Source of the DNA: Gammaproteobacteria bacterium
GTDB lineage: Bacteria > Pseudomonadota > Gammaproteobacteria > Pseudomonadales > Azotimanducaceae
DNA length: 64,000 nucleotides
Reading direction: 5' to 3'
Assembly: GCA_009841635.1 (NCBI GenBank)
Contig: VXLJ01000019.1
Span: forward strand, 1-64,000
The notes beneath the pieces were generated by a model. The model had not been told where the DNA came from and searched no databases. It saw only the letters and a list, made by a program, of their open reading frames with translations. Shown here piece by piece: positions 8,638-17,274 of this stretch. Position 1 is the stretch's first letter, and every line of letters begins with the position of its first letter. The translations under genes and the position numbers were made by a program.

Positions 8638-9213
8638 TCAACCTGCGGTGATCAATGTCGGCGTGGCTGGCTGACCACCATTCAAAGCGACTTCAGCGAT
8701 TTTTAATGTTGCGATAGATCGTGCTTCGGATAACTCGTGACTAAAGATTAATTCATCGACCCGATTCAGCGGCCATAGCACGACTTCCAACGGTTCAGGC
8801 TCGTCGCCTTCAAGCGATTGCGGATAGAGATCCAATGCGAGCATCGAGTGAATGGAAAAGCCCATTTGGCCGGGTGCTAGCGACAGTTCGCGAAGATGCG
8901 TGATGTTGCGAGCCCCGAAGCCGGCTTCTTCTTGAAGCTCGCGGTCAGCCGCATGTTCAAGTGACTCACCTTCATCCACGCGTCCTTTTGGCAGGCCCAG
9001 TTCGTATTTATGCAAGCCTGCCATGTATTCCCGAACCAGCACGACTTCCCGATCTTCCGTAACAGCACAGATGATGACGGCTTCGCGGCCCCGCTTTGGC
9101 AGGCGTTCAAAGGTGCGTTGCGCGCCGTTGGAGAACTCCAATTCAAGCGATTCGATGCTGAACAAACGACTGGCTGCGATGATTTCGGAATGGATGATGG
9201 CCGGTAACTTCAA
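8638..9213 (-). CDS. nudE: ADP-compounds hydrolase NudE (Nudix family)
   Basis: Nudix hydrolase acting on adenosine-5'-diphospho compounds such as ADP-ribose, NADH and Ap3A. The Nudix box is complete: GLPKGRVDEGES followed by RELQEEAG, near residues 74-98, giving the G-x5-E-x7-REUxEExGU pattern. The 191-residue length and the C-terminal PLEVVLWPL segment match NudE rather than the shorter ADP-ribose pyrophosphatases. The start is TTG at 9213. It is followed by cysQ with a 32-base gap, and the two are probably one transcript with related roles in nucleotide clean-up. Specific substrate preference is inferred from family. Confidence 0.9.
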   Translation of the reverse strand: MKLPAIIHSEIIAASRLFSIESLELEFSNGAQRTFERLPKRGREAVIICAVTEDREVVLVREYMAGLHKYELGLPKGRVDEGESLEHAADRELQEEAGFGARNITHLRELSLAPGQMGFSIHSMLALDLYPQSLEGDEPEPLEVVLWPLNRVDELIFSHELSEARSIATLKIAEVALNGGQPATPTLITAG

Positions 9214-9454
9214 CGAATTGCTCTAATCCCTGATAGGCACAAGGATACAAGCCATGTGAGGAGATCAATTGAAAAGGCCCTCTGATACGTGATGCCAGCT
9301 AGCCCGTACCACCAATCAATCTGCCAAATCTCTGAACTCGCGATCGTGCAGGATGAGTAATGAGTACTCGTAGCAAACGCCTAACCGCATCGCTCGCCCG
9401 GCAACTCCGCAAAGTGCTCGCTGTATTCTTAAACCTCAGAACAAAGAGCATTCA
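9214..9454. other. Intergenic stretch between nudE and the Mrr-like gene
   Basis: This is most of the divergent region between nudE (minus) and the Mrr-type endonuclease (plus). I see no convincing ORF or RNA gene and no promoter strong enough to list. Base composition becomes more A/T-rich toward the endonuclease gene, where an inverted repeat begins at 9455. Confidence 0.4.
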
Positions 9455-9472
9455 AATCTGAGTGTTCAGATT
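9455..9472. promoter_or_regulatory. Inverted repeat, possible operator of the Mrr-like gene
   Basis: A perfect 7-base inverted repeat AATCTGA-GTGT-TCAGATT lies 44 bases upstream of the chosen ATG of the Mrr-like gene. Its size and position fit an operator for a dimeric repressor. No regulator gene is adjacent, so its reader is unknown. A small RNA hairpin is the alternative reading. Confidence 0.4.
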
Positions 9473-9516
9473 GTTTGATACACGAATGGATTTCTTTGGT
9501 AATTGAAGGTGAAGTA

Positions 9517-10380
9517 ATGGACAAATCATCACAAGTTCCGAAAACGATGGATTTATTGTGGCCGATGTTGAAATCACTAAAAAAACTAGGGGGATCCGCT
9601 TCAATTCGTGAGTTAGATGACCATATAGCTCAAGCTTTGAAGCTCTCGGACGAAGTATTAGATGTTCAACATGGAACAAGCTACCGAACTGAATTCGAAT
9701 ATCAATGTGCGTGGTCACGTACCTTCCTGAAGCGCATCAATACAGCTGACAACACGCAAAAAGGTAAAGGCGTTTGGACCATTACTGCCTTGGGGCGTGG
9801 AGTTGAAAATGAAACGGAACTTCAATTGATGTACAAGGCATGGCAAAGTACAGCATCTAAAGAGCGCAACCACGAACAGACGTCTCAGGACGCAAAGGTG
9901 GATTTAGAAAAAGAGGATTCAAGCGCATTCATTACAGAATGGCAGGATGAACTGCTTGGTGTCTTAAAAGAAATGCCCGCCGACTCATTCGAGCGACTTT
10001 GTCAGCGACTGTTGCGGGAAAATGGATTTGTCAGTGTCGATGTAACCGGCCAAAGTGGGGATGGCGGGATAGATGGATCTGGTGTCCTTCGTATTAATCT
10101 CATTTCTTTTCACGTGAAATTTCAAAGCAAGCGATACGAAGGGTCGGTTGGTGCACCAGCAATTAGAGATTTTCGAGGTGGGTTTTCAGGACGAGCCGAC
10201 AAAGGTCTGTTCATTACGACAGGCCGATATACCGCTGACGCGAAACGTGAAGCGGGACGCGATGGTGCCGTCGCTGTTGACCTAATTGACGGTGAGCAAC
10301 TTTGCGAGTTGCTCAAGGAAAAAGAAATAGGCGTAGCATCCAAAATCATCGTTGATCACGGATTCTTCTCATCGATTTAG
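9517..10380 (+). CDS. Mrr-type restriction endonuclease (type IV, modification-dependent)
   Basis: Predicted cytoplasmic nuclease of the Mrr group, which cleaves DNA carrying foreign methylation. The N-terminal ~110 residues look like the winged-helix Mrr_N domain (DLLWPMLKSLKKLGG, then GVWTITALGRG). The C-terminal catalytic part has the PD-(D/E)XK signature: FERLCQRLLRENGF, GDGGIDGSG (Asp at the end of the first strand) and the QxK-type FHVKFQSKRY, with GLFITTGRYTADA following. The open frame extends back to a TTG at 9475, but ATG 9517 is preceded by an AAGGTG ribosome site at good spacing and matches the family start. It stands alone, not linked to a methyltransferase, as expected for type IV enzymes. 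Confidence in the family is high; DNA target unknown. Confidence 0.85.
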   Translation: MDKSSQVPKTMDLLWPMLKSLKKLGGSASIRELDDHIAQALKLSDEVLDVQHGTSYRTEFEYQCAWSRTFLKRINTADNTQKGKGVWTITALGRGVENETELQLMYKAWQSTASKERNHEQTSQDAKVDLEKEDSSAFITEWQDELLGVLKEMPADSFERLCQRLLRENGFVSVDVTGQSGDGGIDGSGVLRINLISFHVKFQSKRYEGSVGAPAIRDFRGGFSGRADKGLFITTGRYTADAKREAGRDGAVAVDLIDGEQLCELLKEKEIGVASKIIVDHGFFSSI

Positions 10381-10655
10381 ACGCTTTCACTCTTATTGCT
10401 CCGCTTAGGCGTCTCAGTCCATTAGTCTCTGGACGTTTCGTTATTTCTGCGAAAGGTTGAGGCAGGGAATCTTGCACGTTTGAGCATGCAATAGCTATCT
10501 TCAAGAAGTTGGTTAGGGTGAACCTGCAGCACCGCACGACATGGTTTGTAAGCATTTGAGGGACAAGCAGCTAACCAGTTCATGACGCCAGTGACGCGCA
10601 AGCACCCAAAGTCCTCGCTCAATTAAGATTGCAGCGTTTAGTTCAAAACTCATCC

Positions 10656-11030
10656 ATGCGAATAGACAAATGGCTATGGGCTGCACGCTTTTACCGAACT
10701 CGGCGTAAAGCGAAAGACGCCGTCGTCGGCGGTAAAGTCCACGTCAACGGCGAACGCACTAAGGCGGCTCGGGAAGTTCAAATCGGTGACGAGCTCGAAA
10801 TATCTAGGGGTCCAGAAAAAGAAGTGGTTGTGATCGAGCAACTGTCAAACCATCGCGGTAACGGTGCCGCCGCGCAAACGCTTTACACAGAAACGAAGGA
10901 GTCGATCGATCGACGATTAGCAGCGGCTGCCGACCGACGTATGGCACGTGCAGGACTTGCTACACCCAAGCTAAAACCATCGAAGAGCGCTCGTCGTACC
11001 TTGCGGGAACTAAAGCAAAATCCACCCTAA
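10656..11030 (+). CDS. hslR: Heat-shock protein Hsp15 (S4-domain RNA-binding protein)
   Basis: Small basic protein that binds free 50S ribosomal subunits carrying nascent chains and helps recycle stalled translation complexes after heat stress. The S4 RNA-binding domain occupies the first ~60 residues: MRIDKWLWAARFYRTR, then KVHVNGERTKAAREVQIGDEL. A basic C-terminal tail (KSARRTLRELKQ) is typical. The ATG at 10656 gives the canonical family start; the frame extends nine codons further to a TTG at 10629 that is not needed. It precedes pckA, a neighbourhood also seen in enterobacteria and pseudomonads. Length 124 residues agrees with the usual 130. Confidence 0.9.
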   Translation: MRIDKWLWAARFYRTRRKAKDAVVGGKVHVNGERTKAAREVQIGDELEISRGPEKEVVVIEQLSNHRGNGAAAQTLYTETKESIDRRLAAAADRRMARAGLATPKLKPSKSARRTLRELKQNPP

Positions 11031-11122
11031 TTTAGCTCGTTTTCATAGTGTTACGCGCCTTACCAACTAGAAAAACGCGCAAGTAGAATTTCGCCGAATC
11101 CACCCCTTGTCAGGCTGCTCTT

Positions 11123-12667
11123 ATCGAAGCGTTTGATCGCGAAGCCAACCGTTTTGAATTAAGTTCCACGGCACTGGCCGAGCTAGCAATTCAGCGCCGC
11201 GAGGCTCGACTGGCACACAACGGTGCACTGGTCGTCGTCACAGGATCGCGCACCGGACGGTCACCGGCCGACCGCTATATCGTGCGTGAACCGAATACCG
11301 AAGCAAAGATCGCATGGGGTGCAATCAACCAACCGATTCAACCGGTGATATTCGACGAGTTGTGGCTGCGAGTTGAAAGGTATTTGAAAACTCAGGGTGC
11401 TTTCGTTGCTGAGCTTCATGTCGGTGCCCATGGTGCGCATTACCAACCAATCGAAGTCTCGACCGAATTAGCTTGGCATGGCATGTTCGCGCGCTCGATT
11501 TTCATCGAGCCAACTGTGTACAACCCAATCGATAAAACCCCGTGGCGGCTATTAAGCGCACCAAACTTCCAGTGCGTGCCCGATCGCGACGGCACCAATT
11601 CAGACGGTGCAGTCATGCTTGATTTCGCAGGACGCCGGGTCTTGCTCGCAGGTATGCACTATGCCGGCGAGATGAAGAAAGCGATGTTTTCAGTGCAGAA
11701 CTTTCTATTGCCTGAATATGACGTGCTACCTATGCACTGTTCCGCTAGCGTTTCCGACGATGGCGATGTGGCATTGTTTTTCGGGTTATCTGGTACGGGC
11801 AAAACCACGCTTTCGGCTGATCCTGAATATGCTCTCATCGGCGATGATGAACACGGTTGGGGCGGTGGTGCGGTATTCAATTTGGAAGGTGGTTGTTATG
11901 CGAAGTGTGTCAACCTCTCTAAAGAAAACGAACCATTGATTTGGGATGCTTTGTCATTTGGGGCGATTCTCGAGAACGTGATTCTGGACCCGGATACGCA
12001 CGTACCAGACTACACGGATACGCAACTCACGGAAAACACCCGTGCTTGTTACCCGCTTGAGCGTATTTCAAAACGCGTCATCGAAAATCAAGGTGCAGAA
12101 CCTAACGTTGCACTGTTTTTGACGTGCGACGTCAGCGGTGTGTTGCCGCCCATTTCGATCTTGTCGAAAGAAGCTGCCGCCTACCACTTTTTGTCAGGTT
12201 ACACGGCGAAAGTCGGCTCGACCGAAGTGGGTTCCACGGAAGCGTACGCCGCCACATTTTCTGCATGTTTTGGCGAAGCGTTCTTGCCCCGCCCTCCGCA
12301 AGATTACGCGAATCTGCTCATGAAGCGCATCGAAAATTTCGGCACCAAGGTTTATTTGGTGAATACTGGTTGGACCGGTGGTGGGTATGGTGTAGGCAAG
12401 CGATTCGATATTCCGTATACACGCGCCATCATTCGAGCGATTCGTGCTGGTGGGATTGACCACGATGACACGGTGCATTTAGCGCAGTTGAATTTGGATG
12501 TGCCGCGAGACGTACCTGGCGTTGCTAGCAAACCGCTGATTCCTCGTAATGCATGGAAAGATCCTGCCGCGTACGACGAAGCGGCACGAAAATTGATTGC
12601 TAAATTCAAGCTCAATTTCGAGAAGTTTGACGTCGACCCAGCTATCGCAGCAGCAGGTCCGATCTAG
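11123..12667 (+). CDS. pckA: Phosphoenolpyruvate carboxykinase (ATP), apparently lacking an ATG/GTG/TTG start
   Basis: Catalyses oxaloacetate + ATP to phosphoenolpyruvate + CO2 + ADP, the entry to gluconeogenesis. Visible motifs include [13 protein letters not shown] (kinase P-loop), GDDEHGW (metal site), [12 protein letters not shown] and [10 protein letters not shown]. The first in-frame ATG/GTG/TTG is GTG 11282, but the conserved substrate-loop motif TGSRTGRSP and the family N terminus (NGALVVVTG) lie upstream of it in the same open frame, which runs back to a TAG near 11083. No ATG, GTG or TTG exists in between. An ATC at 11123, eight bases after an AGG, would give 514 residues, matching pseudomonad PckA; this start is proposed here. 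A sequence error near the start is the alternative. Confidence 0.9.
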   Translation: MEAFDREANRFELSSTALAELAIQRREARLAHNGALVVVTGSRTGRSPADRYIVREPNTEAKIAWGAINQPIQPVIFDELWLRVERYLKTQGAFVAELHVGAHGAHYQPIEVSTELAWHGMFARSIFIEPTVYNPIDKTPWRLLSAPNFQCVPDRDGTNSDGAVMLDFAGRRVLLAGMHYAGEMKKAMFSVQNFLLPEYDVLPMHCSASVSDDGDVALFFGLSGTGKTTLSADPEYALIGDDEHGWGGGAVFNLEGGCYAKCVNLSKENEPLIWDALSFGAILENVILDPDTHVPDYTDTQLTENTRACYPLERISKRVIENQGAEPNVALFLTCDVSGVLPPISILSKEAAAYHFLSGYTAKVGSTEVGSTEAYAATFSACFGEAFLPRPPQDYANLLMKRIENFGTKVYLVNTGWTGGGYGVGKRFDIPYTRAIIRAIRAGGIDHDDTVHLAQLNLDVPRDVPGVASKPLIPRNAWKDPAAYDEAARKLIAKFKLNFEKFDVDPAIAAAGPI

Positions 12668-12717
12668 TTTGGCGTTCCAAAGGAACGTCACCCTCCCATT
12701 CGGTTTTGATCTAAGCA

Positions 12718-14277
12718 TTGAGCTTTGAACTCAGGCTACGCGGATTGCGTGGCAATCGCGCGCTTGCACAACTAAAGCATGGCATTGAGCGTGAATCGTT
12801 GCGGATTACTCCCTCAGGCAGTCTGTCCGCAGAACCGCACCCCAGCGCGTTTGGCTCGCCATTGACCCATCCGGCAATCACGACGGATTTCTCAGAAGCT
12901 CAGCTTGAATTAATTACGGGCGTGCACACGTCTGCTCGTGGTTGTATCGACGAACTCGCCGATATTCTGACATTTATTCATCGTCATTTAGACGACGAGT
13001 TGCTTTGGCCCGCGTCCATGCCGTGCGGTGTGGCGGATGAAGCATCCATTCCTATAGCGCGCTATGGCAGTTCCAATTTGGCGCGATTCAAAGAAATCTA
13101 TCGCGTCGGGCTTGGCCACCGTTATGGCCGCGTCATGCAAGCGATTTCCGGCATCCACTACAACTTTTCAATACCTGATGCTTTATGGGACACGCTTGGC
13201 AAAATCGACCGCACGTCGTCAGATCGTCGCGCACGGGATGATGGTTACTTCCGTCTCATTCGCAATTTTCGTCGCCACGGTTGGTTGCTTATTTATTTAT
13301 TCGGCGCGTCGCCTGCTGTTTGTCGCTCGTTTTTAAGCCGAAAAGAACACAATCTCATAGAGTTCGATCCGAGCACGAGATATTTGCCCTTCGCAACCTC
13401 GTTGCGGATGGGGCCTCTTGGCTATCAAAGTGAAGCGCAAGGTCGACATCGAGTAAGTTACGACTCGCTAACTGACTACATCGCCTCTTTGACACCCGCG
13501 TTGCTCAACTCACATCCAGCGTACGCAAAAATCGGCGTTCGGAATGATGAGAGCTATAACCAATTGACGGATGCGCTATTGCAAGTAGAGGCAGAGTTTT
13601 ATGCGTCGATTCGGCCTAAACGCAAATCTCAACCTCGCGAACGCACACTCGTTGCATTGAGACGTCGTGGGATCGAGTACGTCGAAGTACGTTCACTGGA
13701 TAACAACCCGTTTAACCCCATCGGCATCGATGTCGAGACGGCTGAGTTTTTAGATGTGTTCTTGTTGCATTCGCTCCTTACGCCGAATGACTCAGAATCG
13801 CCGAGGCAGGCAGACATCAACCTAGCGAATCAGCTCCGAACTGTGCATCGTGGCCTGGCACCAGATTTAGAACTTGATGCGAGTCCGGTTATGAGACCGC
13901 TTGGTGAATGGGCGGAAGAGATTTTGGATGGTTGTCGTGCGGTAGCCTCGCTGATCGACGAGGTAAGAGGCACAACGGATAGCGAAGCAAGCGTTGACGC
14001 GCAACTGCATAAATTGCGCGACCCGACGCTAACGCCCGCTGCAAGACTGATCGAACTGATGACCGTACGTAAACAACCATTTGCATCGCTGGGCCTAGAA
14101 CTCGCCTACGAACACCATGAAACCATGATGAAACGCGAGTTGTCTGAAGACAAGATGCGTCAGTTCCGCGAGCTCGCCACCCAATCGAATAGCGATCGCG
14201 CCAACATCGAGGCGACCGAAAATGAAACGTTTGAGAGCTACTTAAGCGACTATCTTTCCATGCGTCCTGACCCGTGA
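12718..14277 (+). CDS. gshA: Glutamate--cysteine ligase
   Basis: First and rate-limiting step of glutathione synthesis: ATP-dependent joining of glutamate and cysteine. The 519-residue length equals the E. coli type (518). Family motifs are present: GIERESLRIT near residue 22, THPAITTDFSEAQLELIT near residue 50, WPASMP near residue 99, and SGIHYNFSIP near residue 142. The start is TTG at 12718, only one codon after an in-frame stop, so no earlier start is possible. The 3' end overlaps the start of the next gene by four bases (GTGA). It lies between pckA and a gene for ACP phosphodiesterase; linkage to pckA is probably loose as there is a 50-base gap. Confidence 0.95.
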   Translation: MSFELRLRGLRGNRALAQLKHGIERESLRITPSGSLSAEPHPSAFGSPLTHPAITTDFSEAQLELITGVHTSARGCIDELADILTFIHRHLDDELLWPASMPCGVADEASIPIARYGSSNLARFKEIYRVGLGHRYGRVMQAISGIHYNFSIPDALWDTLGKIDRTSSDRRARDDGYFRLIRNFRRHGWLLIYLFGASPAVCRSFLSRKEHNLIEFDPSTRYLPFATSLRMGPLGYQSEAQGRHRVSYDSLTDYIASLTPALLNSHPAYAKIGVRNDESYNQLTDALLQVEAEFYASIRPKRKSQPRERTLVALRRRGIEYVEVRSLDNNPFNPIGIDVETAEFLDVFLLHSLLTPNDSESPRQADINLANQLRTVHRGLAPDLELDASPVMRPLGEWAEEILDGCRAVASLIDEVRGTTDSEASVDAQLHKLRDPTLTPAARLIELMTVRKQPFASLGLELAYEHHETMMKRELSEDKMRQFRELATQSNSDRANIEATENETFESYLSDYLSMRPDP

Positions 14278-14867
14278 ACTATTTATTTCATTGCTGGCTA
14301 GGTCGGCACGATGCGGGATTGATGGCAGGTGGATTTCTCGGCGATTTCATCAAAGGTCATATCAATGACGTGAAACCATCGGCTCTTGATCGAGGGTTGT
14401 TACTGCACCGACACATAGATGTGCAAAGCAATCGCTTACCCAGCATGCGTTCGACATACCACCGCTTCGGGTCGGTATTGCGCAGGCCAGCGCCTATCCT
14501 GCTGGACTTAGTGGCCGATCACGTTTTTGCAAAACACTGGGACGAATTCGGCGACCGTGAATTGGCAACATTCACGGCGAGCTGCTACGAGGCGATCGAT
14601 CAGCATTGTGTGCCTGCAAAGGCGCGTAGGTTTTATGCGCATATGCGTGACACCGATTTACTGGCGCGGTATGCGGATTTACAGGTGATTGAAGACATCA
14701 TGGTGCGCATACTCAAGCGGTTGCGCTTTGACAATTGCGAAACAGAACTTGCGCGTTGCCTAAGAGAGCATGAACGCGCTTTTTATGACGATTTTTGCGT
14801 TTACTTCGAAGATCTCACGCACATTGCAGAATCCTGGTGCCAGGAGCACAAATTGCCATGTCGCTAG
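14274..14867 (+). CDS. acpH: Acyl carrier protein phosphodiesterase
   Basis: Removes the 4'-phosphopantetheine arm from holo-ACP to regenerate apo-ACP. It belongs to the AcpH (DUF479) family, a relative of HD-type hydrolases. The signature N terminus MNYLFHCWLGR is followed by GGFLGDFIKG, LLLHRHIDVQSN and LDLVADHVFAKHW, which supply His and Asp residues for metal binding. Length of 197 residues is typical. The start is GTG at 14274, overlapping the gshA stop. The 3' end overlaps the DsbB start by ten bases, so gshA, acpH and dsbB are very probably co-transcribed. Confidence 0.9.
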   Translation: MNYLFHCWLGRHDAGLMAGGFLGDFIKGHINDVKPSALDRGLLLHRHIDVQSNRLPSMRSTYHRFGSVLRRPAPILLDLVADHVFAKHWDEFGDRELATFTASCYEAIDQHCVPAKARRFYAHMRDTDLLARYADLQVIEDIMVRILKRLRFDNCETELARCLREHERAFYDDFCVYFEDLTHIAESWCQEHKLPCR

Positions 14868-15343
14868 GCGAGTTGCTGCAGCGATTTAACAGCCGCGACT
14901 GGTCCCTTGCAATCTTGTTTTTTGGCAGCGCTTTTCTGGCGACTGCATTGCTGATTCAAGTGAGTGCTTGTTCGCTGTGTATGACGCAGCGATTTTTCAT
15001 GGCCTGCGGGGTTTTGGTCGTTAGCGTATCGCTGCTTCATGAACGTGCACCGCTCCCTTATGCTGTTCTTGCGGCTTTGTTTTGGTTGGCGGGTTGTGCG
15101 GTCGCACTCCGTCAGTTGTGGATTCAGTACGTACCCGGCGCGGCTAGTAGTTGCGGACCCGGTATCGATTTTCTGATTGCGTATGAGTATCCACTATCGA
15201 GCATCATTAAAACGATGCTAACCGGCTCAGGTGATTGCGCAGAACCTTCGGTCATCCCGTTATTAGCGCTTGGTGGCTTCGCCTTCTTGCTTGGATTGCT
15301 GTTCTTCCATCTAAAGAAGCGCAAGTTAGAAATCAGTCAGTAA
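14858..15343 (+). CDS. dsbB: Disulfide bond formation protein B
   Basis: Inner-membrane quinone reductase that reoxidises periplasmic DsbA. Four membrane spans are visible, with the first periplasmic cysteine pair as CSLC at residues 38-41 and the second pair at Cys99 (SSCGPG) and Cys127 (GSGDCAEP), the full set needed for electron transfer. The open frame extends 21 codons upstream, but ATG 14858 gives the standard start (MSLGELLQRF). It overlaps acpH by ten bases. The length of 161 residues is slightly shorter than the E. coli 176. No DsbA gene is present in the window. Assignment is confident. Confidence 0.9.
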   Translation: MSLGELLQRFNSRDWSLAILFFGSAFLATALLIQVSACSLCMTQRFFMACGVLVVSVSLLHERAPLPYAVLAALFWLAGCAVALRQLWIQYVPGAASSCGPGIDFLIAYEYPLSSIIKTMLTGSGDCAEPSVIPLLALGGFAFLLGLLFFHLKKRKLEISQ

Positions 15344-15349
15344 CCCATC

Positions 15350-17212
15350 ATGTTGCAGCTGAACAACATCTGGTTTGGTTTCGACGACGAGTTTCTTCTC
15401 GAAGATGTGTCGTGCGTGATTCACAAAGGCCACAAAGTTGGTGTCGTGGGTCGCAACGGCATTGGTAAAACGACTCTATTCAAACTGATTCAACGTGCCT
15501 ACATCGCAGAGGAAGGGGAGGTCATAGTCCCAGCTAATTGGCGCGTTGCTTGGCTGCGTCAAGATGTGCCGACCACCCATCGCACCGCATTGCAGTTCGT
15601 AATGGACGGACATAAGGAGCTCCGCGCCGTCGAACGCAGACTGCAAGCCGCAGCTGATCGAGACGACATGCTCGAATATGCGCAGCTACACGATACATTC
15701 GATGCGCTCGGTGGCTTTCAAGCCGAAGCGCAAGCCGGCATGATTTTGTCTGGGCTGGGATTCGACAAAGACGATTTCCACAAACCCTATGAGGATTTTT
15801 CGGGAGGGTGGCGGATTCGATTGAACTTAGCACAAACGCTCAGCCAACCTTCTGAGCTCATGTTGCTCGATGAGCCGACCAATCACCTCGACCTTGAAGC
15901 GACGGTGTGGTTGCAAAACTGGATGCGCCGCTATGACGGCGCATTGTTGTGCATTTCGCATGATCGTGAGTTTTTAGATCGATGCGTGACAGGGATCTTT
16001 CATCTGGAACGTCGCACTGGCACGATGTATCGAGGCGATTACACGACGTTTGAGACCCAACGCGCCGCACGGCTGGCGCATCAGGGCAAGGCCTATGAGC
16101 AACAAGAGCGGGAACGGGTGCGCATCCAGCGATTCATCGATCGCTTTCGTACTTACGCAAAAATGGCGAAGCGCGTTCAAAGTCGCATCAAAATGCTGGA
16201 ACGGATGGAGTTGGTTGCACCGCTTCGTGAGTTATCGCCGTACAGCTTTACCATCGACGCGCCGCGTGCGATGGATCGGCCGATGTTGTCCATTGATGAA
16301 GCCGCGCTTGGTTACGGTGAACTTGAAGTCCTGACGAATATCACCGAACGAATTTATCCAGGCGACCGCATCGCGCTGCTGGGATTGAACGGTGCTGGCA
16401 AGAGCACGTTTCTTAAGACCATCGCAGGCGAGTTGGAGCTATTAGCTGGAACCCGTGAATGCGGCATGCACACAACCATTGGCTATTTCGCGCAACATCA
16501 ATTGGAATTGCTTGACGCCAATATGAGCGCTTACGACCATGTAGTCAAAGAAGAGGACTGGGCGCAACGGCAAGTCCGGAACTTTTTAGGCTTTTGGGGA
16601 TTTCACGGCGACGACATTTTTCGTCCTGTTTCATCATTTAGCGGCGGCGAGAAGGCGAGGCTGGTTTTGGCGTTAATTGCGCGCGAAAAACCCGCTTTAT
16701 TGATTCTTGACGAACCGACCAACCATCTGGACTTAGAAATGCGTGAGGCGTTGTCCGCCGCGTTGAATCGGTATGACGGCGCAGTGTTATTGGTAGCGCA
16801 CGACCAGCACCTACTACGTGAATGCGCCGATGAGTTCTGGTTAGTACGAGACGGTGCTATCACTCATTTCGCCGGCGATCTAGATGACTACGAAGAGCTC
16901 GTAGCGCGCGCCGTGCAGGTTGAAAGGCAGGCATCGCGCAGTTCGCTACCGTCTCGCAAGGACCAGCGCCGCGAACGCGCGCTTGAACGCGAAAATCGCC
17001 GCGAGATGGATCAGAAACGACGTGCGGTCGAGGCGGACATCGAACGTCTACAGTCCAAACTCAGCGAACTTGCAGCGACATTAGCGGACTCAAGCACGAT
17101 GCAGTCAATTGACAATCGCGAACTGCAAAACGCGTTTCGACGCCATGGCCGAATGAAAAAAGAGCTAGAAAAACTAGAAGACGAGTGGTTGGCACTCGCT
17201 AGCGACGACTAG
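15350..17212 (+). CDS. yheS: ABC-F ATPase, YheS-type
   Basis: Soluble protein with two ATP-binding cassettes and no membrane domain, placed among ABC-F factors that bind the ribosome and relieve stalled translation. Walker A motifs are GRNGIGKTTL near residue 34 and GLNGAGKSTF near residue 346. Signature loops are FSGGWRIRLN and FSGGEKARLV, and both Walker B regions end in LLDEPTNHLDLE or LILDEPTNHLDLE. The linker with alternating charged residues (QQERERVRIQRFIDRFRTY) between the cassettes and a C-terminal coiled coil fit YheS rather than Uup or EttA. Length of 620 residues agrees (YheS about 637). It begins seven bases after dsbB. The ATG at 15350 is clear. Confidence 0.9.
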   Translation: MLQLNNIWFGFDDEFLLEDVSCVIHKGHKVGVVGRNGIGKTTLFKLIQRAYIAEEGEVIVPANWRVAWLRQDVPTTHRTALQFVMDGHKELRAVERRLQAAADRDDMLEYAQLHDTFDALGGFQAEAQAGMILSGLGFDKDDFHKPYEDFSGGWRIRLNLAQTLSQPSELMLLDEPTNHLDLEATVWLQNWMRRYDGALLCISHDREFLDRCVTGIFHLERRTGTMYRGDYTTFETQRAARLAHQGKAYEQQERERVRIQRFIDRFRTYAKMAKRVQSRIKMLERMELVAPLRELSPYSFTIDAPRAMDRPMLSIDEAALGYGELEVLTNITERIYPGDRIALLGLNGAGKSTFLKTIAGELELLAGTRECGMHTTIGYFAQHQLELLDANMSAYDHVVKEEDWAQRQVRNFLGFWGFHGDDIFRPVSSFSGGEKARLVLALIAREKPALLILDEPTNHLDLEMREALSAALNRYDGAVLLVAHDQHLLRECADEFWLVRDGAITHFAGDLDDYEELVARAVQVERQASRSSLPSRKDQRRERALERENRREMDQKRRAVEADIERLQSKLSELAATLADSSTMQSIDNRELQNAFRRHGRMKKELEKLEDEWLALASDD

Positions 17213-17274
17213 CACTAGCTAGCCGTCGTAGCAGACCTAAGAATTAGCAAGTCAGTTAGTTAGCGTAGTCCTTA

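Noticed and set aside
17203-17232. Hairpin overlapping the yheS stop (GACGACTAGC/GCTAGCCGTCGT)
   Set aside because: A reasonable stem with one mismatch but no T tract on either strand, so not called as a terminator.
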